A stretch of 64,000 bases of DNA from CAVTSA01 sp963737225 (GTDB lineage: Bacteria > Chloroflexota > Dormibacteria > Dormibacterales > Dormibacteraceae): positions 127,635 to 191,634 of the forward strand of contig CAVTSA010000009.1 of NCBI GenBank assembly GCA_963737225.1. Direction: 5' to 3'. Below the pieces are notes generated by a model, which ran no database searches, was not told where the DNA came from, and worked only from the letters and a program-made list of their open reading frames with translations. Of this stretch, positions 7,818 through 15,811 are shown in pieces; positions within the stretch are counted from its first letter, which is position 1; every line of letters begins with the position of its first letter. The position numbers were made by a program, and so were the translations under genes.

Positions 7818-9463
7818 GTCGTGGGGTGGCCCGCAGCCGCCACGCTGCGTGGGGGACGGGCAGCGGTGTCGCGGCCGAGCAGGCTGTCGACGACCGAGCA
7901 CAGCTGCGCCGTGAGCACGAGCATGACGGCGGCCGGATGCAGGAGGATCGCCACCGGGCGCTCGCCGCGCGTGGCCGCGAACGCGAGCCGGAGCGCCACC
8001 ACCGGCAGGCAGGCGGCGAGGCCGACCCACAGCGCCGCGCGATCGCCGAGACACAGCGACAGCAGCACGGTGAGCGGTGGGCCCAGCAGGATGGCGCCCC
8101 CACCCAGGACCGAGGCCAGCTCGACACCCAGCGCATGACCGCAGCGCTGGGCGTAGTCGCGCCTCCAGGCCGCCCAGGCGGCGCCGGCGGGCGGGGCGGC
8201 ACGCCGCACCAGATGCGCGCCGTCGACCACGCGCGGCGGGCACGCGAGGCCGGTTGGGATCGCCAACGGCCGCGGCGCGAAGGGCCACCGGACCAGCCGG
8301 CCGCCGGAGACGCGCCGCAGGAAGTGGAGCTGGAAGGCGAGGTCGTACAGCGCCGTGACGCCGTCCACCGCCCGCGCGAGCCCGGTCCCGCCATCGGTAC
8401 CGGGAACCACCACCACCACCCCTGGCCCGAACCCGCCGGCGGTAGCTTCGTCGGCTCCGCCCGGCCCGGTGGCGCCGCCGACGATCGAAGGCTCGTGGAG
8501 GCGATCTCGCAGACCGGCAGGGGGTCGGGTGGCGCGCAGGTTGAGGGTCGAGACCACGAGCGCCCCCCAGGCGATCGCGCCGGCCGCGGCCGCGAGCAGG
8601 AGGAGCACGTCCCGGCTGCCCACCCCCCACTCGTGCAGCAGGACCTGCGTGATCACGAACCCGCAAAGCAGGTTGAGGCCGAGGAACCCGCGCCACGCTC
8701 GCCGCGCTTGCAGCGGGGACGGGAGAAGGCAGGAGGCGGCGAGCACGACGTAGGTCAGCATCGCCGCCGCCGCGATCAGCGCCGGACCGCCCGCGCCGGC
8801 AACGATGAGCGCTGCCGCCGCGTACCCCGCGGTGCACAGAACCGCCGTCCTCCGCCCGCCGAGCCAGGTGCCGATGGAGCGCAGGCCGGCGGCCCGGTCG
8901 TACTCGATGTCCTGGATCGACCCCAGCGCCTGGGATGCGATCCCCCAGCAGAACAGCGCCGCGAGAAAGCGCCAGGGGAGCGCATCCAGCGGAGCGCCCG
9001 CGACCAGTCCGCCGCAGACGGCCGGCAGGGTGAAGTGCAGCGAGCTGGTGATGGCATCGAGTCCGGGGATGACCTTGGTCCGAAGGGGCGGGGCGGAGTA
9101 GGCGATCGCCGTTCCCGCCGTGACCAGAAGGCCGATCTCCGCCGCCGTACCGGCCAGCTGGCCGACGACCGCGAGCAGGGGCACATTGATGACCCCGACC
9201 ACGAGCCACATCCGTGGCGCCAAGCCGGGCGGCAGAAGCGCCCCCTCGAGCCCCCCCTTGCGGGGGTTCCGGCGATCGGACTCGTAGTCGAACAGATCGT
9301 TGACGCCGTACATCAGGAGGTTGAACGGCACCAGGAAGTAGAGCAGGCCGGCGACCACCGCCCAGGAGATGCCGCGCCCGGTGGAGATGGCCACGGCAAG
9401 AAAGGGCAGCGCCGTATTGATCCAGTTGAGCGGGCGGCTCGCGACCAGGAGCCGGCGCATCAT
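7814..9463 (-). CDS. UbiA-type prenyltransferase (lycopene elongase-like) with unusual C-terminal membrane domain
   Basis: About 549 residues. Residues 1-300 are a UbiA prenyltransferase: the first motif NDLFDYESDRRNP and the second QDIEYDRAAG supply the two Asp-rich metal/diphosphate sites among about eight TM helices. In carotenoid clusters this family (CrtEb, LyeJ) adds C5 units to lycopene to make C50 pigments. Residues about 320-549 are an added region: a VVVVVPG strand followed by an Arg-rich stretch and three or four TM helices. It loosely recalls the ends of a family-2 glycosyltransferase without its Asp-containing catalytic core. A double ATG (9463, 9460) lies behind GGAGGT; the upstream crtYd stop overlaps it and crtI follows with a GTGA overlap. 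The fusion's role is unknown. Confidence 0.8.
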   Translation of the reverse strand: MMRRLLVASRPLNWINTALPFLAVAISTGRGISWAVVAGLLYFLVPFNLLMYGVNDLFDYESDRRNPRKGGLEGALLPPGLAPRMWLVVGVINVPLLAVVGQLAGTAAEIGLLVTAGTAIAYSAPPLRTKVIPGLDAITSSLHFTLPAVCGGLVAGAPLDALPWRFLAALFCWGIASQALGSIQDIEYDRAAGLRSIGTWLGGRRTAVLCTAGYAAAALIVAGAGGPALIAAAAMLTYVVLAASCLLPSPLQARRAWRGFLGLNLLCGFVITQVLLHEWGVGSRDVLLLLAAAAGAIAWGALVVSTLNLRATRPPAGLRDRLHEPSIVGGATGPGGADEATAGGFGPGVVVVVPGTDGGTGLARAVDGVTALYDLAFQLHFLRRVSGGRLVRWPFAPRPLAIPTGLACPPRVVDGAHLVRRAAPPAGAAWAAWRRDYAQRCGHALGVELASVLGGGAILLGPPLTVLLSLCLGDRAALWVGLAACLPVVALRLAFAATRGERPVAILLHPAAVMLVLTAQLCSVVDSLLGRDTAARPPRSVAAAGHPTT

Positions 9464-9753
9464 GCCCACCTCCGGCGCCACCAGGGCCACGCCCAGACGG
9501 CGGCCGCCACCAGGTAGAGGGCACAGCCGTACGCGAGATCCTCGACCGGAGCCGCGCCGACATCGACGCCGCTCCGTGGAGCCCGCGCGTACTCGAACAC
9601 GCCGAGGCGGATCAGGGCGGAGTCGGCGACCACGGTCAGGGCGACGAAGACGGCCAGCCCGACCCAGAGCGCGAGATCGCCGGCGCCGCCCCGGAGCACG
9701 GTCAGCGCCACGGCCAGCAGCAGCAGCACCGCCGCCGCCCACGTGTAGGCCAT
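9460..9753 (-). CDS. crtYd: Lycopene cyclase subunit, Yd type
   Basis: A 97-residue membrane protein with three hydrophobic helices. It matches the lycopene cyclase domain half-protein of actinobacterial carotenoid operons, with the TVVADSALIRLGVFEY segment and a C-terminal EDLAYGCALYLV segment typical of the second subunit. With CrtYc it would form the heterodimeric cyclase that closes the ends of lycopene or of the C50 intermediate. Its ATG overlaps the crtYc stop (ATGA at 9753), and its own stop overlaps the following ATG. Whether rings are beta, gamma or epsilon cannot be told from sequence by eye. Confidence 0.85.
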   Translation of the reverse strand: MAYTWAAAVLLLLAVALTVLRGGAGDLALWVGLAVFVALTVVADSALIRLGVFEYARAPRSGVDVGAAPVEDLAYGCALYLVAAAVWAWPWWRRRWA

Positions 9754-10061
9754 CAGCGGCCTGCGCCGAGCAGCCGTCGAGCCAGCTGCCACAGGACCAA
9801 CGAGAGCAGGCACAGGAACGCGAGCAGGACCGGTTCTTCGAGGGGAATCCCGGGGGGCACGATCACCGTGTTGCGAGCGGCGCTGGACTGGAACCAGCCC
9901 CCCAGGCTCCCCAGCAGATCGAAGATCAGGAACAGCGGGACGGTGATCACGATCACCGCCAGGAGCCGCCGCGAGCGAATCCCGAGGCGGAGCCGCCAGT
10001 CCAGGAACAGGACCCCCGCCCATCCGGCAAGCAGGCTCAACAGGTAGAGCTCGCGGTCCAC
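9753..10061 (-). CDS. crtYc: Lycopene cyclase subunit, Yc type
   Basis: A 102-residue, three-helix membrane protein beginning MDRELYLLSLLAGWAGVLFL, the usual look of the first subunit of the heterodimeric lycopene cyclase, and carrying IPLEEPVLLAFLC, the PxEE-type signature thought to be catalytic in this family. The start is GTG 10061, three bases after the crtB stop. It sits in the order crtB-crtYc-crtYd. Confidence 0.86.
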   Translation of the reverse strand: MDRELYLLSLLAGWAGVLFLDWRLRLGIRSRRLLAVIVITVPLFLIFDLLGSLGGWFQSSAARNTVIVPPGIPLEEPVLLAFLCLLSLVLWQLARRLLGAGR

Positions 10062-10064
10062 CGC

Positions 10065-10889
10065 TCAGAGGACGAGCGAACGTGCCAGGAGGAGCGCCCG
10101 CCTCCGGGACGAGAGGTGGGCCCGCCAGGGCCGCCGCCTCCCCCACCCGTCGCGGGCCAGCTGGCGCAGCAGGTCGCGATACATGACCGCCGCCACGCGG
10201 ACCCCCATCCGTCCCTCGGGCAGCAGGTGAAGGCCCGCCAGGCCGCGGTCGTACCACCACTCGGCAATCCCGACCTCGACGCGAAGGAGGAGTGAGCGGT
10301 CGTCGAGTCCCAGGTCCTCGACCCCGGCCAGCGCCAGCGACTCACGCGGGAGATAGACCACCCCCCGGGCCCAGTCCTCGTCCACATCCCGCAGGATGTT
10401 CGTCCTCTGCATCGCGATGCCGAGGGCGCGAGCCGCCTGGTCCGCCTCGCTGCCGCGGGCTCCCAGCAGGCAGGCCATGATCCGCCCGACGGTGCCGGCG
10501 ACGCAGTAGCAGTAGTCATCGAGCTCCCGCTCGGTGGCGAACGTCTTGTGATTCAGGTCGCGTTCCTGGCCGCGGCAAAAATCGACGACGGCGTCGCGCG
10601 GCAGTTGAGGGTGTCTGGTCGCCAGGGTCTCGAGCCGGGACGCGTCCCGTGACGCGACCGTCCCGCAGGTCGCCCAATCGCGCACGCACCGCAACCGTTC
10701 GGCGGCGTCGAGGTCGCGCTCGTCGACCGCGTCGTCCAGTTCCCGGACGACCAGATACAGGAGGTTGACGTCGGCCCGGACGCGTGGTGGGAGCAGCCGG
10801 GCGGCGAGGGAGAACGTGCGGGCCGCCCGGTCGATGACGGCCTGCGCCTCCTCTTGCAGCGTGATGTTCGTGCGCTCGGCCAATCTCAA
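10065..10889 (-). CDS. crtB: Phytoene/squalene synthase family protein
   Basis: A 274-residue trans-isoprenyl diphosphate synthase, expected to join two GGPP molecules into phytoene. The two Asp-rich motifs are visible: REL DDAVDE near residue 50 and RTNILRDVDEDWARG near residue 165 followed by VYLPRE. The start is TTG 10889, supported by GGAGA five to six bases upstream; no ATG or GTG gives a better N-terminus. It is the first gene of the carotenoid operon. A palindrome at 10894-10908 covers its ribosome site and a CATAAT -10-like hexamer. No crtE (GGPP synthase) is present in the window. Confidence 0.93.
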   Translation of the reverse strand: MRLAERTNITLQEEAQAVIDRAARTFSLAARLLPPRVRADVNLLYLVVRELDDAVDERDLDAAERLRCVRDWATCGTVASRDASRLETLATRHPQLPRDAVVDFCRGQERDLNHKTFATERELDDYCYCVAGTVGRIMACLLGARGSEADQAARALGIAMQRTNILRDVDEDWARGVVYLPRESLALAGVEDLGLDDRSLLLRVEVGIAEWWYDRGLAGLHLLPEGRMGVRVAAVMYRDLLRQLARDGWGRRRPWRAHLSSRRRALLLARSLVL

Positions 10890-10893
10890 GATA

Positions 10894-10908
10894 TCTCCAT
10901 TATGGAGA
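10894..10908. promoter_or_regulatory. Palindromic operator between crtB and the FAD monooxygenase gene
   Basis: TCTCCAT-T-ATGGAGA is a perfect 7 bp inverted repeat around one base, in the 55-base gap between divergent genes. Read on the minus strand it contains CATAAT (10904-10899), a plausible -10 for crtB, and the GGAG of the crtB ribosome site. A bound regulator would block crtB and probably the divergent gene. The MarR protein at 12114-12629 is the obvious candidate, since MarR-type CrtR represses crt operons in corynebacteria. The link here is inference. Confidence 0.6.
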
Positions 10909-10944
10909 ATCTCTACCGCAAATTATCTTTGCTATCGTGACATC

Positions 10945-12183
10945 GTGGATTGCTGCGTTGCCGGCGGAGGACCGGGTGGCATGGTCCTCACCTACCTCCT
11001 CGCCCGGGCCGGACTCGAGGTCACGCTGCTCGAGGCGCGTCAGGACTTCGATCGCCGCTTTCGGGGCGACTCGCTGCACCCCGCGACCTTGGAGCTCCTG
11101 GACCAGGTCGGTCTGGCCGATGACCTGCTGCGACTCCCCCACGCGAAGGCGAGGCAGTTCACGTTCCACACCGCGCGCGGAACCTACGTGACGGCGGACT
11201 ACGGTCTCCTTGCCACCCGCTTCAATTACGTCGGCATCATGCCCCAGGCTCACTTCCTCTCGTTCCTGGCGGAGCGCGTGCAGGCACTCCCCACCGGCCG
11301 CGTGCTGACCGGGACCCGCGTGTCCGGGCTGCTCGAAGAGGCGGGCTCGGTGCGGGGGGTGGCCGTGCGTACCGCGGGGGGCGGCGAACAGACCATCCCG
11401 GCACGGCTGGTGGTCGGATTCGACGGCCGCAGCTCGAGCTTGCGCCGGTTCGGCGGTTTCGACCTCGAGACGCTGGGCCACGGTAACGACGTCCTCTGGT
11501 TCGACCTGCCGCGCGAGGAGGCGGACCCCGAGGATGCCGACCTCTCCCTCTACTTCGGGAGCGACCACTACGTGGCGCTGATCAGCCGCCCCGACGCGTG
11601 GCAGGTCGGATACGTGATCCGACCGGGCGGGTACCCGGAGGCGCGCGAGGCGGGGGTGGGGCCGATTCGGGACTTCGTCTCGGGGCACGTGCCCTGGCTG
11701 GCCGCGCGCGTTGCCGAGCTTCGAGAGTGGCGCCAGGTCACGCTTCTCAACGTGGAGATCGCCCGCGTCCCCCGCTGGCACCGGGACGGCCTGCTCCTGC
11801 TGGGCGACGCCGCGCACGTCATCTCCCCGGTTGGGGGAAACGGCATCCTGATGGCGATCCAGGACTCGATCGTGGCCGCCAATCACCTGATCCCCGCGCT
11901 TTTCGGCAGCCAGGGGCAGGTCACCGAGTCCGTGCTCGCCGAGATCCAGGCCGAGCGCGAGCCCGCCATCCGCAAGGTGCAGGCGGAGCAGGTGCGAACG
12001 GAGGCGCGAACCCGGCGACTGCTCACCCAGGGCAAGCCCCTGGCCCCCGACGCGGTGTTCCGCCTGCTCGGTCTGATCCCGGGGCTCCGGCGGCGGGCGG
12101 CCCACCACAACGGCTACGGACCCGGCATGCCCCGCTTCGACCGGCGTCTCCTGGACAGGAGCGCGTCGCGCTCGGCGGCGTAA
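10945..12183 (+). CDS. FAD-dependent monooxygenase/oxidoreductase (PHBH-fold)
   Basis: About 412 residues. The N-terminal VAGGGPGGMVLTYLLARAGL is the Rossmann FAD motif, VVGFDGRSSSLRR is the DG motif, and GDAAHVISPVGGNGILMAIQD is the GD motif, so the class A flavoprotein hydroxylase fold is complete. The substrate is unknown. Divergent arrangement with crtB suggests a role with isoprenoids, perhaps hydroxylating or reducing a carotenoid or quinone. Start GTG 10945 is closest to the FAD motif; no Shine-Dalgarno is visible and the leader would be very short. The last 70 bases overlap the convergent marR gene. Confidence 0.85.
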   Translation: MDCCVAGGGPGGMVLTYLLARAGLEVTLLEARQDFDRRFRGDSLHPATLELLDQVGLADDLLRLPHAKARQFTFHTARGTYVTADYGLLATRFNYVGIMPQAHFLSFLAERVQALPTGRVLTGTRVSGLLEEAGSVRGVAVRTAGGGEQTIPARLVVGFDGRSSSLRRFGGFDLETLGHGNDVLWFDLPREEADPEDADLSLYFGSDHYVALISRPDAWQVGYVIRPGGYPEAREAGVGPIRDFVSGHVPWLAARVAELREWRQVTLLNVEIARVPRWHRDGLLLLGDAAHVISPVGGNGILMAIQDSIVAANHLIPALFGSQGQVTESVLAEIQAEREPAIRKVQAEQVRTEARTRRLLTQGKPLAPDAVFRLLGLIPGLRRRAAHHNGYGPGMPRFDRRLLDRSASRSAA

Positions 12184-12629
12184 TCGCGGAGGTTCTGCCG
12201 CAGCTCGGTCATGAACCCGTCGATGATCTCGAGCTCCTCGGCGGAATAGTGGTCGAGCATGCCGGCGAACCGCTTGCCGAGTGGGCGAAACGCCTCTCGG
12301 CTCTCGGTCCGCGCGTGATCGGTAAGCACCAGGACGCTCCGGCGCCGGTCATGCGGGTCCGGCTCGCGGCGGACGTGTCCGAGCGTCTCCAGGTTGTCGA
12401 TCAGAGGTGTGGTGGCACCGGTGCTGAGATCGAGGGCGTCCGAAAGCTGCCCGGGAGAGGACGGCCCCCCGCGGAGCAGGTGATCGAGGGCCAGCAGCTG
12501 GGTCGGGTGGAGCTCGATCGAGCGCGCCACGCTGCGGCTGACCGCGCCCATCTCCCGCCCCACCCGGCGGAGGTGCTCGGCGACCTTCGCCCGCGCGTCC
12601 CGCTCTGCCTCCTCGCTCACGTCGAACAT
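12114..12629 (-). CDS. MarR-family transcriptional regulator (CrtR-like candidate)
   Basis: A 171-residue winged-helix regulator. The recognition region SPGQLSDALDLSTGATTPLIDNLE and the wing HVRREPDPHDRRRSVLVLTD (DxRR) are clear between residues about 60 and 105, flanked by dimerisation helices. Start ATG 12629. It converges on, and overlaps by 70 bases, the FAD monooxygenase gene, and it diverges from the DUF427 gene. By position it may control the carotenoid genes through the palindrome at 10894-10908. This is inferred from CrtR of Corynebacterium, not shown. Confidence 0.88.
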   Translation of the reverse strand: MFDVSEEAERDARAKVAEHLRRVGREMGAVSRSVARSIELHPTQLLALDHLLRGGPSSPGQLSDALDLSTGATTPLIDNLETLGHVRREPDPHDRRRSVLVLTDHARTESREAFRPLGKRFAGMLDHYSAEELEIIDGFMTELRQNLRDYAAERDALLSRRRRSKRGMPGP

Positions 12630-12654
12630 CAAGCCTATCCCGCGCCGACGAGAC

Positions 12655-12716
12655 GCCGTTTGCCAGCGGATCGGTGCTCTACGTTCCGTCGAAGGACCCA
12701 TCCGTGCACAGACGGC
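12655..12716. repeat. Dispersed inverted element, family II copy 2
   Basis: A 62 bp element with the same terminal sequences as the copy at 6272-6333 (GCCGTTTG at one end, CAGACGGC at the other) and the same length. It lies between the divergent marR and DUF427 genes, so it cannot simply be a terminator of either. Confidence 0.55.
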
Positions 12717-12742
12717 GCCGACCGGGGGCGCAGGATGGAGAC

Positions 12743-13564
12743 ATGAGCCTGACGTTTCGGGGAGCCCCACTGGCCAGCCACCTCCCGGAAGAGGTCAACT
12801 TCACCATCGACGCCCCGGCCCACCGCCTCTTCATGCACCCCTTCCCCCGCCGTGTCCGCGCCTCCTTCGGCGGCGAGACGGTTTTCGACACCGATCATGG
12901 GCAGCTGCTCCACGAGTCGAACCTCCTCCCTCAGCTCTACGTCCCGTGGGAAGACGTCCGGCGGGACCTGCTCACCCCGACCGACCACCACACCACCTGC
13001 TCCTTCAAAGGCGTGGCGAGCTACTGGTCGGTTTCGGCCGGCGGTCGCACCGCGGAGAACGCCGCCTGGAGCTATCCGACGCCGATCCCGGAGGTGGAGT
13101 GGCTGGCGCCGTACGCAGCCTTCTACTGGGACCCGCTCGACGCCTGGTACGACGAGGAGGAGGAGGTCCAGGGGCACCTTCGGGACCCCTACCACCGGAC
13201 CGACGTCCGCCAGTCGGGCCGTCACGTCCGCGTCACGGCCGCCGGCGAGGTGCTGGGGGAGTCGCGTCAGGCCAGAATTCTCAGCGAGACCGGGCTGACC
13301 AATCGGTGGTACCTCCCGGCGGGCGACTGCCGCCTTGACCTTCTGACGCCGACCGCGACCAGTTCCCACTGCCCCTACAAGGGCTGGGCCTCCTACTACG
13401 CGCTCGACGCCCATCCCCGGGGTGGGGATGTCGCCTGGGTCTACCCGGAGCCGTTCAACGGCGTACGCGAGATCGAGGGCCACCTCAGCTTTTACGGCGA
13501 CCAGGTCGAGGTCGAGGTCGACGGCAAGCCGGTGGACACCGCCTGGCCCCCCAAAAACCGCTGA
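12743..13564 (+). CDS. Double DUF427 domain protein
   Basis: A 273-residue soluble protein with two DUF427 repeats. Each has the conserved pattern of a short beta barrel: VRASFGGETVFDTDHGQLLHE and its counterpart VRVTAAGEVLGESRQARILSE, then a YLPxxD/YVPWED strand, LLTPTxxxTxCxFKG/CPYKG, and AWSYPTP/AWVYPEP. DUF427 has no established enzymatic function. The ATG at 12743 follows GGAG by three bases. The tandem duplication is a known variant. Its end is followed at once by the paired-palindrome repeat. Confidence 0.88.
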   Translation: MSLTFRGAPLASHLPEEVNFTIDAPAHRLFMHPFPRRVRASFGGETVFDTDHGQLLHESNLLPQLYVPWEDVRRDLLTPTDHHTTCSFKGVASYWSVSAGGRTAENAAWSYPTPIPEVEWLAPYAAFYWDPLDAWYDEEEEVQGHLRDPYHRTDVRQSGRHVRVTAAGEVLGESRQARILSETGLTNRWYLPAGDCRLDLLTPTATSSHCPYKGWASYYALDAHPRGGDVAWVYPEPFNGVREIEGHLSFYGDQVEVEVDGKPVDTAWPPKNR

Positions 13565-13572
13565 CCGAAAAG

Positions 13573-13637
13573 GCCGTTGGTGCACCCATCACCCACTCCG
13601 CCCACCCGAAGAGGGCGGTTGGTGCACCAACGACCGC
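13573..13637. repeat. Paired-palindrome repeat (family I), copy 1
   Basis: Two copies of the 12-mer TTGGTGCACCAA (the first with one mismatch) at 13577-13588 and 13619-13630, 42 bp apart. The element fills the gap between convergent genes (DUF427 and amidase). Relative to copies 2 and 3 it is in the opposite orientation and its middle is diverged. Possible roles are a bidirectional transcription stop, a protein-binding array, or a REP-like mobile repeat. Confidence 0.8.
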
Positions 13638-15059
13638 TTAGGTGACCACCGCGATCGCGGGGTGGCACGAGCCGTGCCGGGTCGCCCGCTCGAAGGCATG
13701 GCCGAGCTGCAGGACGTCCAGGTCGGCGCGCGGCGCCCCCACCAGCTGCACGCCTACCGGCAGACCGCCGGTGGTGAACCCGCCGGGCACCGAGAGGGCC
13801 GGGCAGCCGGTGGCGCTGATCAACGCGCAGGAGCGCATCCAGTCCAGGTAGGTCTCCATCCGCACGCCCGCCACCTCGGTCGGGTACTCGATCTCGATGG
13901 GGAAGGGAGGGACCTGGCTGACCGGCAGCAGCAGGACGTCGTAGGAGCCGAAGAACGCGACCATCCGCTCGTGGAGCGCGGTGTGCAGCACCTCCGCTCG
14001 CCCCAGGTCGGCCCCGCTGAGCTTCCGGCCCTGCTCCGCGTTCCAGCGAATGGTCTCCTTGACCTGCGGCGGATCGGCGTCGAGGAGTGCGCCGAAGGAG
14101 ACCTCGAACATCCAGGCACGGAGCGTCAGGAACACCTCGTCCGCCCCCGCCAGGTCCGGACACGTCTCCTCGACCTCACAGCCGAGATCGGCGAACACGC
14201 TCGCCGCCCGACGCACCACCTCGGCGACGTCCGCCTCCACCGGAACCCGACCGCCGAGGTCGGGCGACCAGGCCACGCGTAGGCCTCGGAGGTCACGACC
14301 CAGGGGCGCGTCGAAGAACGATCCGGGGGTCTCCAACGAGATCGGCGCGCGCGGATCCGGTCCCGCCACGGCCGAGAGCAGCAGCGCCGTGTCGGCGACC
14401 GTGCGCGCCATCGGACCCTTCACGTTGAGGGTCGTCCAGCCCAGCTGGTTCGGCCAATTCGGAACCCGGCCCGGCGACGGCCGGAAGCCGACCACGTTGT
14501 TGAACGAGGCGGGATTGCGGAGCGAGCCCCCGGTGTCGCTGCCGTCGGCGACCGCGAACATCCCGCAGGCGAGGCCGGCGGCCGCCCCGCCGCTGCTACC
14601 CCCGGCCGAGCGGGTGGGGTCGTACGGGTTGCGAGTGGCGCCGAAGACGGGGTTGAAGGTGTGGGAACCGGCGCCGAACTCTGGTGTGTTGGTCTTCCCG
14701 ATCGTGATTCCACCTGCGGCGCGGATCCGTTCCACGATCAGGTCGTCGCGGTCAGGGACGTGGTCCGCCCACAGCGGCGACCCGTAGGTGGTGCGGATGC
14801 CCGCGGTGTCGTGGAGGTCCTTGTGCGCGACCGGCAGCCCGCGCAGCGGTCCCAGCCTCTCCCCCGCCGCCAGCGCGCGGTCCACGCCATCGGCGGCGAC
14901 GAGGGCCTTCTCGGCGACCAGCGTGACGACGGCGTTCACCGCCGGGTTCACGCGCTCGACCTGCTCCAGGTGCGCCTGGACGATCTCGCGGGCGGAAAGC
15001 TCCCGGCGGTCCACGGCGGCGCGCAGCTCGAGCGCCGTCCAGTAACAGATGCCCGACAT
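13638..15059 (-). CDS. Amidase (amidase signature family)
   Basis: A 473-residue amide hydrolase. The Ser-cisSer-Lys triad is visible: Lys in PVAHKDLHDT near residue 80, the SAGGSSGGAAAGLACG glycine/serine loop near 155, and the nucleophile region GSDTGGSLRNPASFN near 175-185. Length and order are typical. The physiological substrate cannot be told; GatA is unlikely because gatC and gatB are absent. It is downstream of ogt on the same strand, but a strong inverted repeat (15084-15146) lies between them, so it may have its own promoter. Confidence 0.93.
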   Translation of the reverse strand: MSGICYWTALELRAAVDRRELSAREIVQAHLEQVERVNPAVNAVVTLVAEKALVAADGVDRALAAGERLGPLRGLPVAHKDLHDTAGIRTTYGSPLWADHVPDRDDLIVERIRAAGGITIGKTNTPEFGAGSHTFNPVFGATRNPYDPTRSAGGSSGGAAAGLACGMFAVADGSDTGGSLRNPASFNNVVGFRPSPGRVPNWPNQLGWTTLNVKGPMARTVADTALLLSAVAGPDPRAPISLETPGSFFDAPLGRDLRGLRVAWSPDLGGRVPVEADVAEVVRRAASVFADLGCEVEETCPDLAGADEVFLTLRAWMFEVSFGALLDADPPQVKETIRWNAEQGRKLSGADLGRAEVLHTALHERMVAFFGSYDVLLLPVSQVPPFPIEIEYPTEVAGVRMETYLDWMRSCALISATGCPALSVPGGFTTGGLPVGVQLVGAPRADLDVLQLGHAFERATRHGSCHPAIAVVT

Positions 15060-15083
15060 CCCCCCCTTGTAGAGGAATCGGGA

Positions 15084-15146
15084 GCCGTCTGCCGGGAAGC
15101 GGCCGGGTTCGAGGCCGCCGGGCGAGACCCCTTCCCGGCAAACGGC
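15084..15146. repeat. Dispersed inverted element, family II copy 3 (possible terminator)
   Basis: Arms at 15084-15102 (GCCGTCTGCCGGGAAGCGG) and 15128-15146 are near-perfect inverted repeats that would form a stem of about 19 bp with a GC-rich loop. The ends match the family at 38-98, 6272-6333 and 12655-12716. It lies between ogt and the amidase gene, both on the minus strand, and may end ogt transcripts. Confidence 0.6.
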
Positions 15147-15158
15147 AGAGGCGATCGT

Positions 15159-15734
15159 CTAGGCGATCGCGGGCGGGCGGGATGGTTTGCCCGTCCGCTC
15201 CAGGCTGAGCAGCCATGCCTTGCGCGGCAGGCCGCCCCCGTAGCCGACCAGGTCCCCGCCGGCACCGATCACCCGGTGGCAGGGAATCACGATCGAGATC
15301 GGGTTGCGCCCGTTGGCGGCGCCCACCGCCCGGGCCCGGTCCGGACGGCCGACCTGGCGGGCGATCGCTCCGTACGTCCGCGTCGCCCCGAACGGGATCG
15401 TGAGAAGCGCCTCCCAGACCGCGCGCTGGAAGGGCGTGCCGGCCGGCGCGAGCGGGAGATCGAACTCGCGGAGCTCTCCCGCGAAGTAGGCGTCCAGCTG
15501 CCGCCGGGCCTCCGCGAACAGGCCGTCGTCGCGGATCCACTCGGCGGCGTCCGGGTTCGGGTACGCGTCGGGCCGCATCCAGAGCCCGGTCAGAGACTCC
15601 CCATCGCCTGACAGGAGCAGCTCTCCGATCGGCGAGGGGACTCGGGTGAAATGCGTGGGACCCGGCTGCGGCCAGGCCAGCTCCGGGGCCGGTACGGCCG
15701 GCGCTTCGAGCGTGGGCGAGAAGAGCATCGTCAT
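15159..15734 (-). CDS. ogt: Methylated-DNA--protein-cysteine methyltransferase
   Basis: A 191-residue repair protein that takes O6-alkyl groups from guanine onto its own cysteine. The active-site PCHRVIGAGG is at about residue 150, preceded by GTPFQRAVWEALLTIPFGATRTYG, the DNA-binding helix-turn-helix, and RAVGAANGRNPISIVIPCHRV is intact. The ATG at 15734 (or 15728) follows GAGGAGGGC; a longer frame up to 15818 is open but has no ribosome site. It is divergent from the thioesterase gene, sharing a 77-base promoter region. Confidence 0.93.
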   Translation of the reverse strand: MTMLFSPTLEAPAVPAPELAWPQPGPTHFTRVPSPIGELLLSGDGESLTGLWMRPDAYPNPDAAEWIRDDGLFAEARRQLDAYFAGELREFDLPLAPAGTPFQRAVWEALLTIPFGATRTYGAIARQVGRPDRARAVGAANGRNPISIVIPCHRVIGAGGDLVGYGGGLPRKAWLLSLERTGKPSRPPAIA

Positions 15735-15811
15735 GCCCTCCTCAACACCCGTCGCCCGGGCGCCGTTGCGGTCCTCGACGACCTTCTTCACCACGACTCT
15801 ATGGTGACCGG

